Shown here one piece after another: positions 45,230 through 58,340 of a stretch of 64,000 nt of DNA. Source of the stretch: Panulirus ornatus (Eukaryota > Arthropoda > Malacostraca > Decapoda > Palinuridae). Position 1 is the first letter of the stretch. Each line of letters starts with the position of its first letter. The position numbers were made by a program, and so were the translations under genes. The DNA lies in the NCBI RefSeq assembly GCF_036320965.1, contig NC_092225.1, forward strand, positions 33,580,387 through 33,644,386. The letters are read 5' to 3'. The notes below the pieces were generated by a model. It ran no database searches, was not told where the DNA came from, and saw only the letters and a list, made by a program, of their open reading frames with translations.

Positions 45230-46045
45230 TACGAGCAGTACAAAAAATAACTCAGACACTTATAGGCCTATCATCTAATGAAAATGGCACCTTAGATAAT
45301 GATGATACAGAAATAGCTTCTTTATAAAACAAGGGCAGTATTCTGATACAGTGTGCAGTGTGCATGAATGGAAATTTTCCAAACATACTACAAAATGTAT
45401 CCATCAGGACAGAAAATGAAAATTAGACAGTATTCAAGCTAGAAAGTACTTGAATATCTAGAAAATTAAATTCAAACATGTTAGCTGGTTCTGATAACTT
45501 CTCTTCTAGAATAATGAATACTGTAGCAACACAAGAGCTTGGTGTACCTCCTAGAGTCTGTAGTAACACAAAAGCTTGTGTTACTATCTAAAAAATCAAT
45601 AAAAGGGAAAGGGCTGAATGACTGGAAGCTTGTAACTGTAACGTCAATTTACAAAAAAGTGACGGAATATGAGCATCAAATTTCTGACCTATCAGACTTA
45701 CTCTGGTTTTAGGTATATTTGAAATACTAATTAGGGATACAAGCATTACCATAAATCTTTAAAAGATAAACTTATAAATGTCACATGAATTCCACAATGA
45801 ATTATCATTTTCATCACATTACCTGTACATAGAATTCTGTAGCTTTTAGTATGAAAACTTAGATCCTAAAATATCATCAGGTATTACATATTTGGACTTC
45901 CAAAAAGCTCCTGATAAAGGACAGTATCACATAGAAGACTGTTAAATCAAACTAAAGCTCACAGCACAAGATATCAAATTTGCATTTGGATAGCTGACTA
46001 GCTTACAGATGAAAACAAAATTTTGTTTAACCTTCAAACAATGAC
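45230..46045 (+). pseudogene. Degenerate CR1-like reverse transcriptase fragment
   Basis: With many stops, plus-strand translation shows LNDWKLVTVTSIYKK near 45615-45660 (family: PxDWKxAxVxPIFKK). YLDFQKAPDKGQYHIED then lies near 45890-45940 (family: YLDFxKAFDxVxH). LKAHSTRYQICIWIADXLTD follows near 45953-46010 (family: LxxxGIxGxxLxWIxxWLxxR). The catalytic FD is altered to PD. This is an old fossil with no usable ORF, possibly the same family as 22480-23525. Confidence 0.65.
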
Positions 46046-46054
46046 CAACATCAG

Positions 46055-47235
46055 AACATTTTTTTTTTTTTTACATTGGAGACTCTAGTCACAGAAAAAG
46101 TCCAAATCAAGGCCAAGTCTTCACTGAAATATAAAGAGGATTATGAAAGGGAAAAAAGAAGAGAATAGGGAAAGTATCAAAGTATTTTGAAGGAAGTTGA
46201 AAACCCTTCTTTTAAAATGTGCTGGGTCATAATTATTGGCAAAAACATGAAAGGATAGAGAGTTCCACAGCTTCGAGGTGCAAGGAAAGAAACAATTATC
46301 AAAATGGCCCTCCCTTGAGTTGCCAACAGCCACCCCGTAATCATATGAAGCAGCAGCTTACTGAGCATTGCACGGTCTAGCTAGTGATGGTGGCATACAA
46401 GCAGCCAGCTCTTGGGAGTAAAAACCAAAGTAATACCTCAAGAAGAGGGAAAGTGAACTAACACTGCAGCATAGGGTAAGCAGGTCAAGTTTTGATGTTA
46501 GCCTTGGAGACTTTATAAGGCAGACCACTTTCAACTCAACTGTGTCAAGTAAGGGTGGAGCTACAACCACCCCAGATGTGAGAGCAGTGCTCTACACAAG
46601 GATGGATCAATCCAATGTATAAATGGAGCAACTGTTCAAAAGACGAATTTTTGACATCTAAACAGGACTACCAGTTTTTAAGAGGCAGACTTAGGTATTT
46701 TTGTAATGTAGAATTTCCAAGAAAAAGAGGATATTACAGTAATACTATGTTCATTGAGTCAAGAGATGGAATTAAAGAACCATTAAAGGAGAGGGGAGAG
46801 TTGGGAGGAATTTTTGAGAGACCGGCAAAAACTTGGTCTTGGATGAATTAAACTTAACCAGATTTCATCTTCCCCAATGAGATATTCTGTCCAAGTCTGA
46901 GTTTATAGAGGAAGTTTTGTTGAGACAAGATTCAGATCAAGTGAGAGAAGAAGAAACACAATGGAAGGATCTGGAGGAGTGCAGTTTTAAGTTGTCAGCG
47001 TATGAGTGCATTTAGTTATTTGGGGAAGAGATAAAATTGCTGGTAAGTAGGAGAAAAAGTGTAGGAGACAGAACAGAACTTTAAGGGACACCACTGTTGA
47101 TGGAGAAAGGAGGGAGGCTGATCCATCAACAACCAAAGACATAAAGACCAGAAAGAAAGCTAGATATGAGGTAATGTGGTAAAGGAACTAAATTACTGGG
47201 AGTAGATGAAACTTCTGCAGCTTTATTCCCTGGAG
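46055..47235 (-). pseudogene. Jockey/I-like reverse transcriptase fossil
   Basis: Minus-strand translation, with frame changes, gives VVDGSASLLSPS, then a match to the SGVPQGSVLSPTLF box near 47060-47110. A YAD-type catalytic region follows near 47000, then GLSKIPPNSPLSFNGSLIPS, LFLGNSTLQKYLSLPLKNW, and a HPCVEHCSHIWGG-like segment near 46590. SPRLTSKLDLLTLCCSVSSL (46358-46570) and AVGNSREGHFDNCFFPCTSK (46121-46333) close the C-terminus. A poly(T) at about 46061-46072 marks the 3' poly(A). The same 3' end occurs in plus orientation at 30030-30340. It is dead. Clade assignment is tentative. Confidence 0.75.
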
Positions 47236-47434
47236 CGCAGATGGGAGATATATCATCATCATCATCATCATGTATATCAGGTAAATCCTAGAAGGTATGG
47301 TTCCCAAATTACATTTGGAAACAGCTTCCTACTGGCATGACAGGGATGGAAGACTTTGTAGAATACACCTTTGAAATCCAAAGTTGTGATATGCACAAAA
47401 AAAAGAGAGAACATCTTAAACATTAAGGGCCCAA

Positions 47435-47640
47435 ACTCTTCAACACCTTGCCTCCTATTATCAGAAAGAGAACTGACTGCATAGCACAGAAGTTTAAGAA
47501 TGCTCTGGACAAGTAGCTACAAAGTGTACCAGAGCAGCCGGGTTATGGGGTCTATGTGGCAATGTAAATGCTTGGGTCCAGCCCAGGTTGTGATGGTGAA
47601 GACCCCCAAAGTTTTCACCAGGTATTCACCAGACAAGACA
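47435..47640 (+). pseudogene. CR1-like 3' end fragment (copy b)
   Basis: The translation LFNTLPPIIRKRTDCIAQKF, then KNALDK, stop, LQSVPEQPGYGVY parallels copy a at 43655-43918, and so does the downstream GTTTTCACCAGGTATTCACC. It is truncated and has a stop. The two are separate insertions of one family, about 3.8 kb apart in the same orientation. Confidence 0.68.
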
Positions 47641-49804
47641 CTAAGTAACTGGTAGTGCCACTGCCTGGAATACCCTCAAGCAGTCATTCAACAAGTCCCC
47701 AGTAGCAGGCTACACTAATATTGGTCCATATATTTCAACTATAAATTTCAGCTGCCTGAGGAACATAGGAGGGACTTTTGTATGCTCTATTAATTCATAA
47801 GTGTTTTACCTACTTTTACACTAATCAACCCTGCAATTCTCCAGATCTTTAGAGCACTCCCCATTATCACTTTATTACTGGATTTAAAAAAAGTTCTAAT
47901 TCATGCAGTACCATTATAAACCAATTCAGTAAAGAAAAGTGCTGCAGGACTTTACCACATCAATGATGTTCTGAACTTAAATTTTTGATGCCACTACACT
48001 GCAATTTCCCTATGTTTCATTACAAGAAACATATATTCAATAATTTCATCCAAATCATTTGTACAGTACAATGTAGCTACTACAATAAGACAGGGACCAA
48101 TCACCCTCATCTCGTAGAATTTCAATTTAAAAGCAACACAAATGAATATAATCTATGGATTTGGAAGAAGCACATATCAATGAATCCTTACACTTAGTAG
48201 AAGTGATTCAAACTGCATGATCGAGGGCATTTCTTTTATACTACAACATATCCTGTAGTAAGTAATCACAAGGAAGGCTAAGATCAGAGAAAAGATCCGG
48301 CTGATAAACATAAAAGTATATAAAACACTTTTAGAAATCAACAGAATCTATGAAACCCTCAACTAACTTCAGTGTGCAGCAAAACACATTAATGTTAGCA
48401 TATTTTCACTATAAATCTCAGTTGCTACGAGAGTTTGATGACGTTTTCATAGGTTTTCTTGATGGTTAAACACCAGTTTGGCTTCAAATCACTATTACCT
48501 TTGGATATTGAGTGATATTGTTCAGCAGCACTATTGTAGTATTTGTAAAATATAACAGCAGTTGTGGAGCACGACTTGAAATATTGCCTCTAATCAAACA
48601 ATATTAGTACAATGGTAGTAAAGATTAGGTATGTCAAATAAATATCAAACGGGGAAAAAAACGTAAAAAATCAAAATTGTCAATGAAAACCTCATCCAGT
48701 AGCCAATACGTATATATACCTGTAGCAGGATAATGATATACCAACATTAAATTAGTATGATACTGGAAGTTGCATGGCCACTCAGTGTGTCATCTGTTTG
48801 CTGATATTCAACAGCAGCGGCATGACACTGTCACGGGTGTGACTAGTATATTCTAACTTGAATAATCAATAAGATAAATTTTGACTGCTGGGAAAGTTAG
48901 AAGAGGGTTTTCATAGATTCTGTGTATATCTTAAAATTAAATCAATTCCATATTTTTCCTGATTTAAATACTCCTCATTATCATTGTTTTACTTAACATC
49001 ATGTATTCGACATAATGCTCCACAAATGAAACAGTAACTAGTCTCTAAACACTACACTAGTACTACAAACTAAATCTCTCATTATCAAAATCTACCAGTA
49101 ACTGGTGTTTTAATCATAATAATTCTACAAGCGTTCCACCAACTTTTACATTAATTAACCCAACATTTTCTCTGGTTTTCATAGCTCGCCCTCATAATCA
49201 ATTTACTACTATTGCAGAGCAAAACACCATTTATTTTAGGTCTAAATGATTTCTAAAATTTGTAAGGAGTCCATTGGCATGCGTTTCTTCCCAATCAATA
49301 AATTATTTTTCCTATGATTTTTGTCATATTGTACCATTTCATAGAAACAAAGTTCATATTAGTACTACGGGGTACTGTACTGTACTGTGCCTGGCTAACT
49401 GTAACTTCTGGACTATGAAAAGATATAAGACCTTATAAGGTCACAGAAAATTCCTTGACTAGACTCCCATTTGGGCCAAGTATTGTGTATTGTTCAATAA
49501 GTAATCTTATTATAATCACAATAATGTTCTGTTACCACAAGTTGTTGCAAGTGATGATGTTCCAATATTGGGGTCAGGCTAGCTAGAGGCCCAGAGAAGC
49601 ACCATCTTATCTGGGTCACAATCTTGCTCATTATTATCTTAATATATAACGTGTCCACATGTTACACCTCTAACTGTCATCATGGCTCTAACATCTACAC
49701 TTACACCCACCTGGTTTGCTCATTTTGGCCAGAAATTTTGGTTTTCACCGCCAACGATCGAAACCACTTGTTTTGTTTATGCTGTTAACAAATGAAGCAC
49801 GTGA
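47641..49804. other. AT-rich apparently unique sequence
   Basis: About 2.2 kb without a supported gene, RNA or transposon motif. The ORF at 47985-48197 has no recognised domain. Composition is AT-rich, unlike the GC-richer 38 bp array that begins abruptly at about 49805. Confidence 0.55.
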
Positions 49805-52800
49805 AGCGTCCGACCCACCTCACGCCCATATTACTCTCTCTATCTCCCCGACCCACCTCACGCCCATATTACTCTCTCTATCTCCCCGACCCACCTCACG
49901 CCCATATTACTCTCTCTATCTCCCCGACCCACCTCACGCCCATATTACTCTCTCTATCTCCCGGCCCACCTCACGCCCATATTACTCTCTCTATCTCCCC
50001 GACCCACCTCACGCCCATATTACTCTCTCTATCTCCCCGACCCACCTCACGCCCATATTACTCTCTCTATCTCCCCGGCCCACCTCACGCCCATATTACT
50101 CTCTCTATCTCCCCGGCCCACCTCACGCCCATATTACTCTCTCTATCTCCCCGACCCACCTCACGCCCATATTACTCTCTCTATCTCCCGGCCCACCTCA
50201 CGCCCATATTACTCTCTCTATCTCCCCGGCCCACCTCACGCCCATATTACTCTCTCTATCTCCCCGACCCACCTCACGCCCATATTACTCTCTCTATCTC
50301 CCCGACCCACCTCACGCCCATATTACTCTCTCTATCTCCCCGACCCACCTCACGCCCATATTACTCTCTCTATCTCCCCGGCCCACCTCACGCCCATATT
50401 ACTCTCTCTATCTCCCCGGCCCACCTCACGCCCATATTACTCTCTCTATCTCCCCGGCCCACCTCACGCCCATATTACTCTCTCTATCTCCCCGGCCCAC
50501 CTCACGCCCATATTACCTCTCTATCTCCCCGGCCCACCTCACGCCCATATTACTCTCTCTATCTCCCCGGCCCACCTCACGCCCATATTACTCTCTCTAT
50601 CTCCCCGGACCCACCTCACGCCCATATTACTCTCTCTATCTCCCCGGCCCACCTCACGCCCATATTACTCTCTCTATCTCCCCCGGCCCACCTCACGCCC
50701 ATATTACTCTCTCTATCTCCCGGCCCAACCTCACGCCCATATTACTCTCTCTATCTCCCCGGCCCCACCTCACGCCATATTACTCCCTCTCTATCTCCCC
50801 GCCCACCTCACGCCCATATTACTCTCTCTATCTCCCCCGGCCCACCTCACGCCCATATTACTCTCTCTATCTCCCCGGCCCACCTCACGCCCATATTACT
50901 CTCTCTATCTCCCCGACCCACCTCCACGCCCATATTACTCTCTCTATCTCCCCCGACCCACCTCACGCCCATATTACTCTCTCTATCTCCCCGGCCCCAC
51001 CTCACGCCCATATTACTCTCTCTATCTCCCCGCCCACCTCACGCCCATATTACTCTCTCTATCTCCCCGGCCCACCTCACGCCCATATTACTCTCTCTAT
51101 CTCCCCGACCCACCTCACGCCCATATTACTCTCTCTATCTCCCCGGACCCACCTCACGCCCATATTACTCTCTCTATCTCCCCGACCCACCTCACGCCCA
51201 TATTACTCTCTCTATCTCCCCGGCCCACCTCACGCCCATATTACTCTCTCTATCTCCCCGACCCACCCTCACGCCCATATTACTCTCTCTATCTCCCCGA
51301 CGCCCACCTCACGCCCATATTACTCTCTCTATCTCCCCGGCCCACCTCACGCCCATATTACTCTCTCTATCTCCCCGGCCCACCTCACGCCCATATTACT
51401 CTCTCTATCTCCCCGCCCACCTCACGCCCATATTACTCTCTCCTATCTCCCCGGCCCACCTCACGCCCATATTACTCTCTCTATCTCCCCGACCCACCTC
51501 ACGCCCATATTACTCTCTCTATCTCCCGGCCCACCTCACGCCCATATTACTCTCTCTATCTCCCCGGCCCACCTCACGCCCATATTACTCTCTCTATCTC
51601 CCGACCCACCTCACGCCCATAATTACTCTCTTCTATCTCCCCGACCCACCTCACGCCCATATTACTCTCTCTATCTCCCCGGCCCACCTCACGCCCATAT
51701 TACTCTCTCTATCTCCCCGGCCCACCTCACGGCCCATATTACTCTCTCTATCTCCCCGACCCACCTCACGCCCATATTACTCTCTCTATCTCCCCGCCCA
51801 CCTCACGCCATATTACTCTCTCTATCTCCCCGGCCACCTCACGCCCATATTACCTCTCTATCTCCCGGCCCACCTCACCCCATATTACTCTCTCTATCTC
51901 CCCGACCCACCTCACGCCCCATATTACTCTCTCTATCTCCCCGGCCCACCTCACGCCAATACTCTCTCTATCTCCCCGGCCCACCTCACGCCCATATTAC
52001 TCTCTCTATCTCCCCGACCCACCTCACGCCCATATTACTCTCTCTATCTCCCCGGCCCACCTCACGCCCATATTACTCTCTCTATCTCCCCGACCCACCT
52101 CACGCCCATATTACTCTCTCTATCTCCCGGCCCACCTCACGCCCATATTACTCTCTCTATCTCCCCGACCCACCTCACGCCCATATTACTCTCTCTATCT
52201 CCCCGGCCCACCTCACGCCCATATTACTCTCTCTATCTCCCCGGCCCACCTCACGCCCATATTACTCTCTCTATCTCCCCGGCCCACCTCACGCCCATAT
52301 TACTCTCTCTATCTCCCCGACCCACCTCACGCCCATATTACTCTCTCTATCTCCCCGGCCCACCTCACGCCCATATTACTCTCTCTATCTCCCCGACCCA
52401 CCTCACGCCCATATTACTCTCTCTATCTCCCCGGCCCACCTCACGCCCATATTACTCTCTCTATCTCCCCGACCCACCTCACGCCCATATTACTCTCTCT
52501 ATCTCCCCGGCCCACCTCACGCCCATATTACTCTCTCTATCTCCCCGACCCACCTCACGCCCATATTACTCTCTCTATCTCCCCGGCCCACCTCACGCCC
52601 ATATTACTCTCTCTATCTCCCCGGCCCACCTCACGCCCATATTACTCTCTCTATCTCCCGACCCACCTCACGCCCATATTACTCTCTCTATCTCCCGACC
52701 CACCTCACGCCCATATTACTCTCTCTATCTCCCCGGCCCACCTCACGCCCATATTACTCTCTCTATCTCCCCGGCCCACCTCACGCCCATATTACTCTCT

Positions 52801-55225
52801 CTATCTCCCCGGCCCACCTCACGCCCATATTACTCTCTCTATCTCCCCGGCCCACCTCACGCCCATATTACTCTCTCTATCTCCCCGGCCCACCTCACGC
52901 CCATATTACTCTCTCTATCTCCCCGGCCCACCTCACGCCCATATTACTCTCTCTATCTCCCCGGCCCACCTCACGCCCATATTACTCTCTCTATCTCCCC
53001 GGCCCACCTCACGCCCATATTACTCTCTCTATCTCCCCGACCCACCTCACGCCCATATTACTCTCTCTATCTCCCCGGCCCACCTCACGCCCATATTACT
53101 CTCTCTATCTCCCCGGCCCACCTCACGCCCATATTACTCTCTCTATCTCCCCGGCCCACCTCACGCCCATATTACTCTCTCTATCTCCCCGGACCAGCCA
53201 ATCCACTCACCCCCATATTACTCTCTCTATCTCCCGGCCCACCTCACGCCCATATTACTCTCTCTCTATCTCCCCGGCCCACCTCACGCCCATATTACTC
53301 TCTCTATCTCCCCGGCCCACCTCACGCCCATATTACTCTCTCTATCTCCCCGGCCCACCTCACGCCCATATTACTCTCTCTATCTCCCGGCCCACCTCAC
53401 GCCCATATTACTCTCTCTATCTCCCCGGCCCACCTCACGCCCATATTACTCTCTCTATCTCCCGGCCCACCTCACGCCCATATTACTCTCTCTATCTCCC
53501 CGGCCCACCTCACGCCCATATTACTCTCTCTATCTCCCCGGCCCACCTCACCCCATATTACTCTCTCTATCTCCCCGGCCCACCTCACGCCCATATTACT
53601 CTCTCTATCTCCCCGGCCCACCTCACGCCCATATTACTCTCTCTATCTCCCCGGCCCACCTCACGCCCATATTACTCTCTCTATCTCCCCGGCCCACCTC
53701 ACGCCCATATTACTCTCTCTATCTCCCCGGCCCACCTCACGCCCATATTACTCTCTCTATCTCCCCGGCCCACCTCACGCCCATATTACTCTCTCTATCT
53801 CCCCGGCCCACCTCACGCCCATATTACTCTCTCTATCTCCCCCGGCCCACCTCACGCCCATATTACTCTCTCTATCTCCCCGCCCACCTCACGCCCATAT
53901 TACTCTCTCTATCTCCCCGCCCACCTCACGCCCATATTACTCTATCTCCCCGGCCCACCTCACGCCCATATTGCTCTCTCTATCTCCCCGGCCCACCTCA
54001 CGCCCATATTACTCTCTCTATCTCCCCGGCCCACCTCACGCCCATATTACTCTATCTCCCCGGCCCACCTCACGCCCATATTACTCTCTCTATCTTCCCG
54101 GCCCACCTCACGCCCATATTACTCTCTCTATCTCCCCGGCCCACCTCACGCCCATATTACTCTCTCTATCTCCCCGGCCCACCTCACGCCCATATTACTC
54201 TCTCTATCTCCCCGGCCCACCTCACGCCCATATTACTCTCTCTATCTCCCCGGCCCACCTCACGCCCATATTACTCTCTCTATCTCCCCGGCCCACCTCA
54301 CGCCCATATTACTCTCTCTATCTCCCCGGCCCACCTCACGCCCATATTACTCTCTCTATCTCCCCGGCCCACCTCACGCCCATATTGCTCTCTCTATCTC
54401 CCCTGCCCACCTCACGCCCATATTACTCTCTCTATCTCCCCGGCCCACCTCACGCCCATATTACTCTCTCTATCTCCCCGGCCCACCTCACGCCCATATT
54501 ACTCTCTCTATCTCCCCGGCCCACCTCACGCCCATATTACTCTCTCTATCTCCCCGGCCCACCTCACGCCCATATTACTCTATCTCCCCGGCCCACCTCA
54601 CGCCCATATTACTCTCTCTATCTCCCCGGCCCACCTCACGCCCATATTACTCTCTCTATCTCCCCGGCCCACCTCACGCCCATATTACTCTCTCTATCTC
54701 CCCGGCCCACCTCACGCCCATATTACTCTCTCTATCTCCCCGGCCCACCTCACGCCCATATTACTCTCTCTATCTCCCCGGCCCACCTCACGCCCATATT
54801 ACTCTCTCTATCTCCCCGGCCCACCTCACGCCCATATTACTCTCTCTATCTCCCCGGCCCACCTCACGCCCATATTACTCTCTCTATCTCCCCGACCCAC
54901 CTCACGCCCATATTACTCTCTCTATCTCCCCGGCCCACCTCACGCCCATATTACTCTCTCTATCTCCCCGGCCCACCTCACGCCCATATTACTCTATCTA
55001 TCTCCCCGGCCCACCTCACGCCCATATTACTCTCTCTATCTCCCCGGCCCACCTCACGCCCATATTACTCTCTCTATCTCCCCGGCCCACCTCACGCCCA
55101 TATTACTCTCTCTATCTCCCCGGCCCACCTCACGCCCATATTACTCTCTCTATCTCCCCGGCCCACCTCACGCCCATATTACTCTCTCTATCTCCCCTGC
55201 CCACCTCACGCCCATATTACTCTAT
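49805..55225 (+). repeat. 38 bp minisatellite array, about 140 units
   Basis: The unit core is CACCTCACGCCCATATTACT followed by CTCTCTATCTCCCCGGCC. A single-base variant, CCCCGACCC for CCCCGGCCC, alternates along the array and is common left of 52700 and rare after. The unit is 38 bp (not a multiple of 3) and has no stop in any plus-strand frame. This produces two overlapping giant ORFs of 1899 and 1850 codons (49716-55415 and 49792-55344) that cycle through the same 38-residue pattern. I reject them as genes. Units between about 50500 and 51970 have many one-base indels, and those outside are almost uniform. Confidence 0.97.
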
Positions 55226-56315
55226 CTACAGTATCTTCGTGTACTCCAGTCTCTCTCACCCTACTCCATTACTTTCCTGTGTTCCAGTCTCCTATAATTC
55301 AATCTCTCTCAGAGTACTCTGTCTCACGGTATCTCTCAGGTTAGTCTATCTTCCTACACTCCAGTCACTCCCTATCATCCAGTCTCCCTATGTACTCCAG
55401 TCACACAGTGTCTAATCATATTCCAGTCTCTCACTGTACTCTATTCTCTCTCTGTAATCCAGTCTCTCACTGTTCTTCATTTTGACTCTCACAGTGTTCC
55501 AGTATATCATTGTACTCCAGTCTCTCACTGTAACCTGGTGTCAGTATCTCTCCATGTACCAGAGTCTCTCATTGAACGCCAGTCTCTCCTTGTATCGAGT
55601 TTCTCAGTGCATTCCACTTTTGCAATGTCTTTCACCTTATTTCAATATCTCATCGTACTCCAGCCTCTTCCTGCAATGTAGTTCCTCATTGTACTCCACT
55701 CTCACAATGTCTTTCACTGAACTCCAGTCTCTCACTGTAATCCAGTCTTCTCTTGTAATCCAGTCTCTCAATGCATTCTAGTCTCTCACTGTAATCCAGT
55801 CTTCTCTTGTAATCCAGTCTCTCAATGCATTCTAGTCTCTCACTGTAATCCATTATCTCCTGTACTCCATCACTCCTTATAATGCAGTCTTTCACCGTAC
55901 TTCGGTCTCACATAATCTCACACTGCACTTTAGTCTCTCACTGTACTCGAGTCACAGATTATCTCTCATTGCACTCCAGTGTATACAACTGCCTAACAGC
56001 GTCTCTCTCTGTTACCCAAACGTTCACTCATTGTTGTCTCTCCCTGTAATCCAGTTTTTCTATGTAATCCAATCTCACAACATCTCAGAATTCCATTATC
56101 TCACTGTGCTCCAGTCTTTTCCTGTAATACATTTTATCAATGTACTAGTCTCGCAATGTCTCTCACTGTGCCCCATTCTCACAGGATCTCTCACCGTACT
56201 TCAATATCTCATCGTATTCGTCTCACATTCTGCTCCGGTTTGTCATTGTACTTTAGTCTCACAGTGTCTCTCAGTGTATTACAGTCTCATTGTTTTACAC
56301 TGTACCCGTCTTACA

Positions 56316-56372
<57 letters not shown>

Positions 56373-56780
56373 CTTCAATATATCTTCAGTGTACCACAGT
56401 CAGACGATATTTTACAAAGTACTCCAATCTCACCCACTGTATTCCTTTCACATTGTTTTCTAGTATACTTCAGTCTCCCAGTCTTCCTCACTGCATTCCT
56501 GTCTCATTGTTTTATTATGTTATCCAGAGTATGTCTCACTGTAGACCATTCTCTGAGAGTCTCATCTTATACCCCAGTCTCAGAGTATGTCGTCTCTCGT
56601 TAACCTACAGTGCGCCTGTGTTCCTCTGTGAGCACGTCTCACAATTTCTTTCAGTTTATCTCTCTCCCAGGATAACCCATTTTCTCTCTCAGAGTACCTT
56701 AATTCACATATCTCTGTGTCTCACAATGCACCAATGAGCCCCAATTTCTCAGTAAAATTAAGTTTCTCAATGTCTCCCAG
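55226..56780 (+). repeat. Degenerate pyrimidine-rich short-unit repeat
   Basis: Loose repeats of TCCAGTCTCTCACTGTA and related TCTCACAGTGT words fill this segment, with no clear fixed unit. One block at about 55730-55790 is repeated at once (TCTCACTGTAATCCAGTCTT at about 55731 and 55784). ORFs here (for example 56031-56603) are low-complexity Ser/Leu-rich and not considered genes. Confidence 0.8.
56320..56369 (+). repeat. (TC)n microsatellite
   Basis: This is a perfect TC run of about 25 repeats inside the pyrimidine-rich repeat. Confidence 0.97.
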
Positions 56781-56794
56781 TGTATCCTAGTACA

Positions 56795-57130
56795 GTATGT
56801 ATCACAGTGTACCCCAGTATGTATCACAGTGTACCCCAGTATGTATCACAGTGTACCCCAGTATGTATCACAGTGTACCCCAGTATGTATCACAGTGTAC
56901 CCCAGTATGTATCACAGTGTACCCCAGTATGTATCACAGTGTACCCCAGTATGTATCACAGTGTACCCCAGTATGTATCACAGTGTACCCCAGTATGTAT
57001 CACAGTGTACCCCAGTATGTATCACAGTGTACCCCAGTATGTATCACAGTGTACCCCAGTATGTATCATAGTGTACCCCAGTATGTATCACAGTGTACCC
57101 CAGTATGTATCACAGTGTACCCCAGTATCA
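56795..57130 (+). repeat. 22 bp minisatellite array
   Basis: About 15 near-perfect units carry the core TATCACAGTGTACCCCAGTA. The unit is 22 bp, so frame cycles every 66 bp, and all plus frames are open. Three overlapping ORFs result (56780-57427, 56797-57198, 56829-57071), all artefacts. The array appears to be a young expansion from the surrounding TCTCACAGTGTACC-type repeat. Confidence 0.96.
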
Positions 57131-57530
57131 GTGCACCCCAGGCTCACAATCTCTTACAACAACAAAAAACTGTCACAGGGTCTCTCAGTATACACTAGTC
57201 TTACAGTATACCCCAGTCTAACAGTAAGTCATTGTCTCAGTGTATCCCAGTCATACCGTGCACGCTGGTCTGACAGTGTGCACTACCCTCATAGTGTACC
57301 TACCCTAGTCTCACGGTATATTCTAGTCTCAAAATGTACTCCAGTTTCACAGTATACCTTAGTCTCACAGTGTACTCGATTCACAGTATACTCTAGTCTC
57401 AGAATATGCCCGAGTCTCACAGTGTAACCAATCTTTCAGTGTACCTTAGTCTCGTTGTATAACTTAATCTGACAGTGTATGCCCTTGTCTCATAATGTAC
57501 CTTAATCTCACAGAGTACCCAAGTCTCAAT
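57131..57530 (+). repeat. Degenerate flank of the 22 bp array
   Basis: Diverged units such as AGTCTCACAGTGTACC continue to about 57530 with irregular spacing, then stop. Confidence 0.75.
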
Positions 57531-58340
57531 GTAAGCTAACCTCAAAGACAGACTCTGGCAGAGGTCAGGGAACAGTGTATCTTATGCTAGGGAAGTAACT
57601 ATACCTGAGAGTCAAGTGTTTCTGTACTGACCAACATGACATTATCATCTCGGCTGAAAGGAAAATGGGATAAGAGAAGAAAAACGAAATTAATGAAAAT
57701 ATCAATGTAACCTTCAATTTTTGAAGCAAAACATGAAACTGAGCTGATAAACTTGATGCAAAGTAATGTCTATGAATAGATTAATGAAAGTAAAGAAACT
57801 GGATAGCACATATAGTGAACAGAAGTTTAAAAGTTCTTATGAAAGTAAATTCAAAAGATGGCGCCCTATGAGTGTAGAACTCACTCTCCGTACAAGAAAC
57901 GAAGCTCTTTCACAGTAGAAGTGTATCTCCATACAAGAGATGAATCACTACAATTCCCATTCTGTACTGTACAAGATAACTCCGTCCTCTTACAGTGCAA
58001 CAGATGAAGCCTCTCGAATGTAGAACCCCCATCTTGTATAATAATGGTAGGTAAATAATAGCCTAGTTTGGGATGAAATTAAAAGTCAGCATTACCACGT
58101 AGAAGAAAACGGATGAATATTAAAACATAAACTGTAGGAAACCTAACTGTTTGGATGATAAGGGGCGACTTTGATCTATAATTATCTTTATCTATGTGGA
58201 ATTAAACTAACTTTCACCTACCAATAAGAAAAGGACTGAAGACCAAACTTGCATGGGTAGTAAAAGATAAATATTAAGGATAACTAAGGCACAATTAGAT
58301 TATACTGCGTACAATGGAAATAATCAGATACTATGACTAA
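57531..58340. other. Unique spacer, nothing recognised
   Basis: About 800 bp of non-repetitive AT-rich sequence with no supported gene. A loosely repeated GTAGAA-type pattern is seen near 57870-58040, but I cannot define a unit. Confidence 0.5.

Noticed and set aside
49716..55415. Two overlapping ORFs of about 1900 codons that look like a repeat-rich structural protein
   Set aside because: They are the same 38 bp DNA repeat read in cycling frames. All three plus frames are open, with no non-repeat domain, signal peptide or frame preference.
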